From Ectocarpus siliculosus (Eukaryota; Sar; Phaeophyceae; Ectocarpales; Ectocarpaceae): a stretch of 55,011 nt of DNA. The stretch's first letter is position 1; every line of letters begins with the position of its first letter. Below the pieces are notes generated by a model. The model was not told the DNA's origin and searched no databases. It saw only the letters and a program-made list of their open reading frames with translations. The stretch is taken from the NCBI GenBank assembly GCA_000310025.1, contig FN649752.1, positions 3,697,740 to 3,752,750 of the forward strand, given 5' to 3'. Shown here piece by piece: positions 22,596 to 32,188 of the stretch. A program made the translations under genes and the position numbers.

Positions 22596-25577
22596 ACGGC
22601 AAAACACCAGAACAAATGATTTGAAAAAAACCAAGAGTCCAACCTTACCTGCTTCATACAAAAATGGGTTCTCCACGTCTTTCGGCTATATACGAACGAA
22701 AAAAAGCAGCCACTCGTTGCACCAAGGCTTTTTCGTTGTACATATACTCAGTAGGGACACTGCAAGCAAAAGATACCGAAAAGGCCGAATTTCAAGGTGG
22801 CTCCCAAATTTGCCTAGTCGTGAAAAAACTGAACCCTCCTTACAAGCATGACAAACGTTTCACACGTCGTTCGACAAAGCTCGAAAGCAACCTCGTGGGC
22901 ACAGTAGCATTCACGGCCTGCAGCAGCGGCAGCAGCAAAAGCCAAAGACGCCTAAGTCACAGAATTTCCAACTCGAACGCACTTCGTTTGGTGCAAGCCC
23001 GCGGAATGTCAACCCAACGTATTCCCTCCCAGTCTATCGCGTTTTCTGAGCGTGTGTACCTCTTTCTCAGGAGACTGAAAAGCTGAAAAGCTGGAGTACG
23101 ACCCGCGTCGTTTTCCCCTGCCGTCAGTCACGTTCAGCTATTGTTCTGTCATGCTTACTGAAAAATCAACACATGAACAACACAAAAAAAAACTGAACGT
23201 AGCAGCAACACCGGGACACCAGGTTGTGGGTAGTCCTAGATCGCACATTTCGCCAGCCTTTCATCAGTTGTCTTCACCGAAGTGAACTTGACGATCACGA
23301 AAGATCCAAAGAATGGTTGGCCAATACTGGCGGCAAGCAGTCCGTTGTGCATGCATGCGTGCGTCCTCGCACACCGATGCTACTACTGGGTTAGCACCAC
23401 ACATACATACGAACAAACCAGACAGCAGGCACGTATCCCGATAAAAGCACAGCTAAATGGGAGTGCAAACAACAAGACGAGTCTCCAGATCAAGGAACAC
23501 TACACAAATCCACACAATTTCTTGCAAGGCTCTCGACCCTTGCTTGCAACATGGCCATGGCAGATAGACTCACTCTCTCTCGAAAGTAACCCCACCATCA
23601 ATACACACGCTCCTCGCTCCTCGAGACGCCAAGTTGGCGGCGGACCCGCATTCTCCCTGAGACTCAAGGCGTGCACTTGCCGCTATAGCGCAATACCACC
23701 TACCGTGATCACCTTGATACGCAACATCTGTTTCAATGGGAAAACATCACACCACGCATCACACTGCAAAACACACTCAAGTCACTCGCGACGAATGCCT
23801 TTAACAACGCCGAGCGAAAAGTGATCGCAAAAAATGAAGCACAAAACATGCAGACAGACTGACAGCGGCTTGTCGTGGAATCTCCACGCAAACTAGATAG
23901 AGTTGCGTTGGACGCCTTCCTGTACAACCTCACTACACGTTCGTTCCCGAAAACAACAATACCCGCCCACAACATGGGGCCGCTCAATTACAATGCAGCG
24001 AGCAAACCAACAAGAACCTCGCATCGAGAAATCTCATTGTTGAATATCACAACGGTGCACCTGAAGTAAGACGCGACTGAACCAGGGAATAAACGCAAGG
24101 TTAGGTACTACACATCCTGGAAGAACGCCGCAGGAGGCTGACCAATACGTACACGACATCTTGTACTTGAGGCCCTTCCGATGAGGTTTACAAGACTGAC
24201 CACACTCAAGAGAATGAGCCACACACACACACAACGTTGCTACAGCATGCTGACTTGTGCGATCACGACGACACCTCGATCGAGATGATGTCTTTCAACC
24301 CCAACGACTCTCAAACTCCATGCCATAACAATATTCGAAGCAAATCGACGTGACGAACCCTCCAAGGCCAAAGCTGGGCGATCAAACCGCATGAATGAAG
24401 CTGCACAAGGCCTCGCTGTCATGTCCAACATCCACATCTGGAACAGCCATACACCCAGGATGCACCCGGCAACCCTCTCACATGTCCAACGCGTCTACCT
24501 TTCCCATCCGTAGACAGGCTGCCTCTGCGACCACAACGTCAACGGACAGGACGCGCGGCCAAGAACCGAAGCCGGAACACCACCAAAAAAAAGAACGGCA
24601 AGGGGTTTTGGGCTAGGGCGGGCCAACATCATCACTTTTACCCACTAGATCATCTGGCACATTCTGACGCCGGGATTCTGTTGGGGACTTGCGTCCTTTC
24701 GTCATCACCTGTCTCCCTCTTCCCCGTGCTCGCGCCGCTTCTCTCAAGGGTAACCGCAGCCGCTCGCTGCAAAAGCAGTCACGGTTAGCCGTCCCTCGCG
24801 TCTTATCTTCTCTCGCTCTCCGAAACGTCGACTCTGAGCCACCCGTTGGTACGCGCCTGTTGGCTAGGGTCTGTTAATCCTCCTCTCGAACTGGGGCGAT
24901 GCGCGTCCACAACAGGCGAACAGCAGCAGTTCGCAGCCTTGCACGAAAAGAGGTTGGCTCTACTGTCAAGACGTCGACCTCCCCACGAGAAACCATGTCA
25001 ACGGCGTCAACATGGAATTTTGTCGTCAGCCAAGTACCGGGCACTGGTGCTCGTTGCTTCGCGTCGCCCTCCTAGTCTTCCCTCCTTCCGACCGACCGCA
25101 TCCGACGTACCGCCCGCCGTGTCGCCCCCGTGTTGCGCCATATCCGCCTCCCTCTCGCACAAGCAGCCGCCGACCGGCCATTCCTCCTGCAACAGTTGTC
25201 CACCCTCCCCCCAAACAGTCCCTCGCTGATCCGCCCGGGTGGTGTCTGCTTCTCCACTTACCTGAGCTTAGAAAACCGCTCTTGGTCTTGAACCACACTA
25301 GCTTGTTTGCCCCGGAAACAACCAAAAACATCCCAATAAAACCGTCCATCGCTGCAAATATTCAAATCGTGCCAGGCCAACGTCCACCCCTGCCCGGCCG
25401 TCTCCTTCGCCTGGTTCATGACCGGCCGCCTCCTGTACCAGCCCCGTGACTGGCCGCCTCCTTCGCGATCTTCGCGAAAAAAGCCTCGAAAGCACGTGTG
25501 GCGGCACAGCAGCACACCCTGTCGAGCGCTCTCGATCGAAGCCACGACGAAAAGGTTCTCACTCAATAAGGGTACGC
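22596..25577. other. Intergenic stretch downstream of the LOTUS-RS gene
   Basis: Frames of up to 180 residues occur on the plus strand (22664-23086, 23282-23824, 25012-25449) with low-complexity or unremarkable composition and antisense overlap. None shows a domain. 24700-25570 is C-rich. The part next to 25577 should include the 3' UTR of the minus-strand gene, but no clear polyadenylation signal is visible. Confidence 0.5.
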
Positions 25578-27836
25578 TTAGTGGCGGGAATACCCTTCGT
25601 CATCCTGGACATCACGAGGAGGGCGACGACTCGCCGCATCACGGCGAGCGTCACCTCTACCCCCCCGCCCTCTTCCTCTCGTAGGCCTGCCCCCCCGTCG
25701 CACCCCACCGGACGGTGATGTTGGCCCTAGAGCACCAGCTATGTTGGAAGGCATCGTGATGGAAAACCTGGTAGATGGACGGGCAGCACCAGCGGGAGCA
25801 GAAACGGGCGGCGGCTGCAGGGAGCCCAGACGCGCCGTCACAGTGAACTGAGTCTTGATGGGCCTGGGAGGGTCTTCCACCATGAACTCGTCCTTCACCA
25901 TGAACTCGTCTTTTACCATGCTGTCCCACCCAGCTGAGCCATTGGGACTTACTGAACGGTCAGCGACATACCTTTCTTCTCGGCGATGCACGCCACTGCT
26001 ACCGGCGTTGTAACGGTCACCTTGAGGCGCATCACCATAGCTTCGCGAGTGGTCATCTCGAGAGAAAGCGCCAGGGTTATCAGCGGGCGAAGCCCAGCCG
26101 TGGCTGACATTGTCGCTTCCCCGCCTGCCACGGCCGCGCCTGCCCAACAACATGCCGCGTTCGCCTCCGCTGTCCTCGCGCCTTGTGCCGCGTTCGCCTC
26201 CGCTGTCCTCGCGCCTTGGGCGGTCGCTCCCTCTTCCACGGCTGGTGTCTCCCTCAGTGCGGCTTTTCTTACTCCTTCTACCATCGAGATTGGCGTCTCC
26301 ACTGTCGCTCTCATACCGGCGTTCGTTCACCCCCGGGCTGACATCGTCTCGATAACGACGCCCTTTCCCCACTGGGCTTGCACTATCGCGACTCCGGCGG
26401 GGGTGATAAGGTCGCTCGTCGCGAGTAGAGCTTCGCCCGTTTCTGTCACCTCTGTCATCTCGACGACTCCGCGGGCGGCTGGTCGATCGAGAGTCACGGC
26501 GCTGCCTAGGACGTCCATCGAGGCGGTGCCTGCGAGAGCCGCGACCTGGTACACTCTGAAGGCTCTCGCTCTTTCGGCTCCCGCCGTGGCCCCTTCGGGA
26601 CTGCTGGACAGCGTCCTGGCTGTACCTGGATAGTCTATCGTCGTTCTTCTTATAGCCACCACTGCTGCGTGGAGGACTCCTCGGGTGGGAGCTACTTCCA
26701 CGCCCTCGTTTCCTCGCATGTTCCGAGATCGGCGATGCATCCCGGCGTGAGCGTCCACGAGATGAGACAGGCGACGATCTCTTCAAATCATTGTGTTCGC
26801 GGTCGCTGTTCCTCCTGTACGGCTCCTCTCGCCACGAGCTCCTACCACCGCTGATTCTGCTCTCACGGTCTCTCCTGCTGTCGCCCCCACCGCTATCGCT
26901 GTCGTTTCCGCCGCCTCGGCCATCAGCCCCATGGCTGTGAGATCTGTATTGATACCCACTCCGACGGGTGTTGCCTGAATTGGCAGTGGGACTCGCCGAG
27001 GAACGCACCCGACCAGGCCCGTTTCGTAGTGCCGGTGGACTAGGAAAGGGCTGCGAGGAAGTGCCGCCTCTAGTCTGTTCCTGATGATCCACGTTCCTGC
27101 CGCTGGTTGCTCCTGGCTGCGGCAAGATTTGCCCTGCCCCGCTGATTCCGCCGGCCTCGTGTTTCGGTTGCCACGGCGTAGCGACACCGACTCCACTCCC
27201 CGTGTACCCACCGGCAGGGTCTGACTTCATGTCTTCTTGAGCTCCGGGACCGGAGCGTCGGTGCATCTCATCCCTACGTACGAACGTCAGGGTAGGAGAC
27301 TGCTCATGGTGGGCCAGTACTGGAACCCTTCCTTGCCTGAAAGGGTTTGGCACCACTCCAGCCCTCGAGGACGACGTGGGTGCGAACGCAGGGCTGGGGA
27401 TAACCGACGGGGGCTTAGACAACGGGGCGGCGAAGCCTGGCCCACCAGCACCCCCGTGGGTGCTTGCGGCCGCTCTTGGGTAAGGCGGCCGCTGGTCATG
27501 ACTGAAGCCACAGTTATTCCCGAAAATGCAGCCCCTGCCCAAGCTGAAGAAACGGCAAGGCATGGGCTCCCCGAGAGTGTCGTTGAAGCCAGACTTGGTC
27601 TGTTTCTCATACCACGTCGAAGCCCTGCGCATGCTGTCCGCGTAAATGCGAATGTTTTCCCTGGACATGAGGGCTTGGTATTGCTCCTCACGCCAGATCG
27701 CCGCCGCCAGGGGAAGTGGGGCGGCTCCAGCGCGGTCACTAGCTTGAGGACTCACGTGCGGCACTGCTTTACCGTTGAGCCCAGTCACAGCGCGCTTGGC
27801 CTCTTCCAGCGACTTCATGTGAACGAACACGAAACC
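25578..27836 (-). CDS. Exon 3: second half of RRM, CCCH finger, RS/RG tail
   Basis: After acceptor TTGTGTAG at 27837-27838, the exon begins GFVFVHMKSLEEAKRAVTGL, which is RNP1, helix 2 and the rest of the RRM. The CCCH finger CRFFSLGRGCIFGNNCGFSH follows 90 residues later. The remaining 630 residues are low complexity: Arg/Ser-rich, with two tandem 11-residue units (RREDSGGERG) near 26150-26220 and a tandem MVKDEF pair near 25880-25920. The end is RG-rich (GRGRGGRGDARR) and the stop is TAA at 25578-25580. Confidence 0.85.
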   Translation of the reverse strand, partial: GFVFVHMKSLEEAKRAVTGLNGKAVPHVSPQASDRAGAAPLPLAAAIWREEQYQALMSRENIRIYADSMRRASTWYEKQTKSGFNDTLGEPMPCRFFSLGRGCIFGNNCGFSHDQRPPYPRAAASTHGGAGGPGFAAPLSKPPSVIPSPAFAPTSSSRAGVVPNPFRQGRVPVLAHHEQSPTLTFVRRDEMHRRSGPGAQEDMKSDPAGGYTGSGVGVATPWQPKHEAGGISGAGQILPQPGATSGRNVDHQEQTRGGTSSQPFPSPPALRNGPGRVRSSASPTANSGNTRRSGYQYRSHSHGADGRGGGNDSDSGGGDSRRDRESRISGGRSSWREEPYRRNSDREHNDLKRSSPVSSRGRSRRDASPISEHARKRGRGSSSHPRSPPRSSGGYKKNDDRLSRYSQDAVQQSRRGHGGSRKSESLQSVPGRGSRRHRLDGRPRQRRDSRSTSRPRSRRDDRGDRNGRSSTRDERPYHPRRSRDSASPVGKGRRYRDDVSPGVNERRYESDSGDANLDGRRSKKSRTEGDTSRGRGSDRPRREDSGGERGTRREDSGGERGMLLGRRGRGRRGSDNVSHGWASPADNPGAFSRDDHSRSYGDAPQGDRYNAGSSGVHRREERYVADRSVSPNGSAGWDSMVKDEFMVKDEFMVEDPPRPIKTQFTVTARLGSLQPPPVSAPAGAARPSTRFSITMPSNIAGALGPTSPSGGVRRGGRPTRGRGRGGRGDARRDAASRRPPRDVQDDEGYSRH

Positions 27837-30800
27837 CTACACAAAGTTGAGGCGAAAGCAGAGAAGGGTAGAGAAAGTTCGAGACAGGCGAGTTTAGGGA
27901 CCACTTGTCGAGCCTCACAGTGCAACACCACTAACGCTGAAATGGACAGCGTACCTGGGAGCACCAGGGCAGCAGGGTGCTTAAGTCAATTATTGGGGAG
28001 CGAGCGCAACGAGGATGATATTCCAACAAATTCGGAAATGTGTGGTTCCACGGGTCTTCGGGTCTTCAGCGCTCTTCGCCTATCATCCCATTGCCAACAT
28101 ATTGATTTTTCTCGATGCTATGACTCCCTCTTTCTCGGTACAGCCCATGCGTGAAGGACAGATCTGAAAATGTGTTGGAAAAAAAATTCGATTCACTCAT
28201 ATATGACCTTGTGCCAATGCAAAGGCCGCAGCTGTTCGCGTATCTACCTCTAACAACGGAGAGGGCTTCCATCACAGCAAGAGAAGGGGCGCAGGGGGTC
28301 GGAGACACCAACAAACACGCGATGATCTGTAGGCCGTTGCTGTTCTGTTGCGATTTACTCGAAAACGCGCGGCAGGAGAAAGCTCCAAGCATGTCCATAC
28401 GTGTGCAGCACAGACCAGTAACGAGGAAGAAGCTGCACCACTCCACAAAACTAAAGTGACACGGACAGAACACAAAACTACCAAAAGATAGACTCGGGTT
28501 GGAGGGCAGCGGCAGCATATCCAGAGCAGCGAACTCGAAGACATTGAAAACTCATTTTCACCTCCAACACCTCGATCTTCCCAACAACGCCGAATGTAGA
28601 AACCAGCGCATGTATCCTTCGCTCAGGAACAGCCGGGTGCGTCCCCTTGATCATGAGTCGAGCGCCTTGTGCACGCACAGGCATCGGAGTTAGAGGCCGC
28701 AGAGAGGACGGCGGCGGCAGCAACGCAGGAGCGAGGTGGGGAGGAACAGGTCGACCTTGTCTGAGACCCACTTGACTGCCTCCGCCTCCGTCTCCATTCA
28801 GCCAATTGCCCACCATTGGGTGGCCGCTTCCTGCCGAGTACCCATCTCCTAGTGGTCCTGCTCCTGCGTGGTACAGCTTCCCAGGAGGGTCGAAATTGGA
28901 AGGAAACCTACCGCCACTGCCCACCGTGCCCTCAACCAAGCGGCGCGTGCCGGACGACGAAGCCAGCGCAGGAACAGGAGCTCCGCCTAGAGCACGAGGA
29001 ATCACAGGGTCAATCGTCGGCCTGCCTCCTGCTGCACCCGCCACCGCAGGAGCGGGTGTGCCGGCGACGGCGAGAGGGATCACTGGATCCATCATCTGCC
29101 CCCCTACCGCCACCCGGCCGACAGCGCCACGGCCGTTCTCCTGGCCCTTCCTGGTTTCTTCGGGGGTACCACGGAGAGGTTCGGTACCGTAGCCCACCGG
29201 AGAAGCACTTCTTCCACTTCGTCGTAAAGCTCCGACACAACCTCCCTGGCGAGCACTGTCACCAGGCCTTACTTCATCTTCTTCCGGTCTCTCCAAGCTA
29301 CGCTCTTTTGCCGCCTTCCTGGACGAGACTGCACGAGAGGGCATGTCACGATCGCGACCAGCGGCCGCGCGAGTGCTCCCGTGCCTTCCGCGAGGATCAG
29401 ACGATCCGAGATGATCCCCACGAGAGCGATGGGTAGGGCCGCGCTCTGCAGAATCATGCCCGCCGATGCCACGAGGTGGGCTACGCCTGGGCGAGGTGGT
29501 GCGCCTAGATGGGCTGAGGCGCCTTGCTGGGCTTCCGCGCCTGTGGGGACTTCTCCTACGTGGGCTTCGGCTGTGCGATCTACGCCAATTCCCGCTGTTC
29601 TTGCGCGAGCTACTCATGCGTGGCGGGGTGGTACCCCTGCGTTGGCCGCGGCTACTACGCGGGCTCAATTCCCTGCTGGAGGGGGTACGCCCCCGAGGGC
29701 TCGGGCTACGCCCCCGACGCCGCTGCTGTTGACTGTTGCGTTCGTGAGGGCTGGGCCGACCAGTCGTCCGCGAGAATCTGCGCCCCCTCGAGGAGGAGCG
29801 CGACGCTCCGTGAGCTGGACGAAGGCGCCCGTCCCTCCGATGTCCGCCCGACACCCCTTTGTCCCAGCTGTGGCTACGGCTACGGCTGCGGCGGCGAGGG
29901 GGAGGGCTCCGACTCCGGCTCCACTCCCGGCCTACTCTTGCATCTTCGTCCCTTCTCGAACGTGCATCAGGATGAGAGCGCGCATATCCCACGCTGTTGC
30001 CGAGCGGGCCCGATGTGGGTCGAACTAATGCCGGTCGAGAGCCGTGTCCCGCCCCGCCAGGGAGGCCTTGGTCTGGTTCATCGTAGGAGTCGCCCCGTCC
30101 CCCAGGGCTACGTCCGTGAGAACGACTGTCTTGATTCCTTAGAGCATTCTGGTTGACGAACGTGCGGGTGAGTGGCTGGGTGCTTCCTCGATCGCCCACA
30201 CTGTTGGGACCCGTAGCCGCGACCGAGTTGCTGTCCTTTACCACAAACTTTTCTTCCAGTCGGATCTCTCCGTCTTGCCCATGGCCGTATAAGCCGATGC
30301 CATACAGTCCACTACCTGTTGTCAAGAGTGCGCGGAGCTTCGTGTCACGTGCAACGCACAACAGCGGCGGCGGGGGGGGGGAGGGGAGGAGGAAGGGGGT
30401 GAGACGGGGGGGGTGGCCAAGTAGGAAGCGAAGGCACAGAAAGACCAGCATATTGTTACCCTCATTGCCACACTCCATGTCGAGACCTAGCACGTGTTAG
30501 CACGTGAAACACAATCGTGAATGACTGCGGTTACATAATCAGTATGTACGCAACGTTTTCTGGGAACAAATACCCACAAGTCCAAATACCCACAAGTCGC
30601 CAAGTATCGACGAAAAACCACGCCCGCAACGACTCCTCATTGCGCACAATGTTGAGTCGACTCGGCATGCGACGAGTGACAAACTCTGCGTATCCACGCG
30701 TCTACACAAAACAAATATGCAAATCCAAACGGCCACGCGATCACATCTTATCTCACTTTCTTCCCCTGAAGATTCATAGCCCGCTTGTGACGACGCTTGA

Positions 30801-31542
30801 AGAGCTTGGCAATGGAGCTCATCTCGCACCTCCCGCCGCAACTCCGGAGCATGGCCTTGAGCTCTTCGCTGACGCGCTTCCGGAACATGCCCTCCGACTG
30901 CCCCCCCCAATACTCTTGCTTTCGTCCGGCCTCCACTTCGACCCTACCGGCGGTGATGCCCACCTTGGGCTTCAAAACGTCCTTCCCAGCCATCCCCTCC
31001 GTGGAGGCGTCCCCTGCTGGCTCGCCGGAGGCAACAGCAGCACCGGGGGGAGGATTGCCAACATTGCGGGGTGCGCACAGGGCGCCCGATAGTGCGTCGT
31101 CCAAGTCACCCTCCCCCTCCGCGCTGCCTCGCTCCGACAAGGTCTCCGCCGAGTCCCGAGCATTTTCCTCCTCCTGTTGTTTTCCGGCCACTGCTGGGGA
31201 AGCTTTCGAAGTCCCGCTCGGCACAGATGTAGCAGGGGCAGCGGCAGGGGCAGGAGCAGCAGGAGGAGCCGCAGCGGTAACGGCAACGGCGGGCGCAGTG
31301 GCAGGGGCGGAGACAGCACCACCATCACCAACGCTCGCTGCTGATTGAAGTGGGTCAGAGCCGGACTTGGGTGTCGTGGGCGTCGACGAGGACGGCGCCG
31401 GCAACGGTTTGCCAGAGTCGCTGGTAGGTTCCGTGCTAAACCCCTCTGTCTTGATAGAGGCCTTGTTCACGGAAGCTTCGGTCTTGACGGAAGTTTCGGT
31501 CTTGACGGAAGCTTCGGTCTTGACCGAAGCTTCACTCTTCAT
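25578..31542 (-). CDS. LOTUS (OST-HTH) + RS + RRM + CCCH zinc-finger protein, three exons
   Basis: Joining 31542-30757, 30337-28562 and 27836-25578 gives one frame of about 1606 residues; all three exons are multiples of three and both junctions are phase 0. Order: SUMO-type motifs (residues 2-33); Ala/Pro/Ser-rich linker; LOTUS/OST-HTH (about 218-297); RS region (about 400-555); Gly/Pro linker; RRM (about 821-880); CCCH finger with Cys 948, 957, 963 and His 967 (C-x8-C-x5-C-x3-H); second basic RS/RG region (about 1130-1400); and an RG-rich C-terminus. LOTUS domains occur in Oskar, TDRD5/7 and MARF1, where they bind RNA or Vasa-type helicases; RS regions mark splicing or speckle proteins. RNA binding is therefore likely; its targets are unknown. 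Both introns split a domain exactly, which strongly supports the model. The start is the first ATG in frame, but an AG at 31585-31584 could be an acceptor joining an upstream exon. I know of no named family with this full order. Confidence 0.85.
27837..28561 (-). other. Intron 2 of the LOTUS-RS gene (725 nt)
   Basis: GT at 28561-28560 and AG at 27838-27837. It splits the RRM between strand 2 and RNP1. The loop between the two halves is slightly shorter than usual for an RRM, so an alternative donor or a small extra exon cannot be excluded. No other feature was found inside. Confidence 0.75.
28562..30337 (-). CDS. Exon 2: second half of LOTUS, RS region, first half of RRM
   Basis: The acceptor lies after a long pyrimidine tract (30365-30420 on the plus strand is G-rich), reading ACACGAAG|CTCCGC. 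The exon starts LRALLTTGSGLYGIGLYGHG then QDGEIRLEEK, the end of the LOTUS fold. The RS region includes SRSRSPPPRRRSRSRSHS and several SPRR/SPSR repeats. The exon ends with ARLMIKGTHPAV then STFGVVGKIEVLE, meaning strand 1 (RNP2), helix 1 and strand 2 of an RRM. The donor is GAG|GTGAAA at 28561. The open frame extends upstream to 30493, but that part is translated intron. Confidence 0.85.
30338..30756 (-). other. Intron 1 of the LOTUS-RS gene (419 nt)
   Basis: GT at 30756-30755 and AG at 30339-30338, with a strong C/T tract before the acceptor. It interrupts the LOTUS domain in phase 0 between GKK and LRALL. Confidence 0.8.
30757..31542 (-). CDS. Exon 1: SUMO-motif array and first half of LOTUS
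   Basis: The exon opens with a tandem 18-bp DNA repeat encoding SVKTEA-like units, giving VKTE three times and IKTE once. A low-complexity Ala/Pro/Ser segment and an acidic patch (SAEGEGDLDDALS) follow. The exon ends in FRKRVSEELKAMLRSCGG, then SSIAKLFKRRHKRAMNLQGKK: helices 1-3 of a LOTUS fold. The donor is AAA|GTGAGA, with the intron starting at 30756. Without splicing, the frame stops two codons later. Confidence 0.85.
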
Positions 31543-31871
31543 GCTCTGGGGGCCCGATATGAGGCTCTCGGCAGTATCCGGGCCTTGAACAACAAGGCGG
31601 AAAGGAGGGAACGGAGGAAACGAAGAAACGAGGGATGGATCAGATGAGCGAGCGCAAACATGAGATATGTACGCAAGGGTGGCTGCGACATTGCTGAAAC
31701 CACCGCCGTCACCCCAACGTATGTTGCCAACGAGGACAAGCAAGAGGTGAAGCGCCGCAAAAAATTGAAACCAACAAGACTAGACGTGACCAGGCCAGAG
31801 CCACGTGACAACAACCGTCGCCATGCTGTTCGTCCGCGGGGCCAACTCAAAAGGGGCGGGGATTATTTTTG

Positions 31872-32188
31872 TTGTCTTGCTTCAAATCAGCGCTCACAGC
31901 ACTTGTGCCGGTTACTCCAACGCGTGGTCACACAGAAGGGATCCTCTCCCTGAGGTCCCCTACCCACCCAGTGGGCAATGCTTTGCCTTCGATGTTTAAC
32001 GCTAGAAGAGTGCAGCACTCTACTCTCTTCCCTGTTGTGTACACACGAACTAGCGCTTTCCACCCAGGCCAGGAATGGCAGCGAGAGAAAAACTCACTTT
32101 GCAAGAAACTCTCGCTTACGCTGGGATTCGAACGCCTGACCCTGGCCACTAGCGAGTTTTTCAAGGGAATCAACTAGACTACCGGGGC
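31872..32188 (-). mobile_element. tRNA-derived SINE, copy 2
   Basis: On the minus strand from 32188: GCCCCGG, A box TAGTCTAGTTGA and B box CGTTCGAATCC, then a body closely matching copy 1 (GCGAGAG, GCAAAGTGAGTTTTTCTCTCGC, the GTGTACACA block, GCTGTGAGCGCTGATTTGAA) and an AGCAAGACAACAAAAATAATC tail. Overall it is near copy 1 in length, with scattered substitutions. It lies about 330 bp upstream of the start codon of the LOTUS-RS gene, in the same orientation, so it may contribute to that promoter region. Confidence 0.85.

Noticed and set aside
25986-26633. A 215-codon plus-strand frame and neighbours
   Set aside because: Antisense shadow of the low-complexity RS region, with Ala/Val/Ser composition explained by Arg/Ser codons read backwards.
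27237-28154. A 305-codon plus-strand frame
   Set aside because: It overlaps exon 3 and intron 2 of the LOTUS-RS gene on the opposite strand, and no motif is present.
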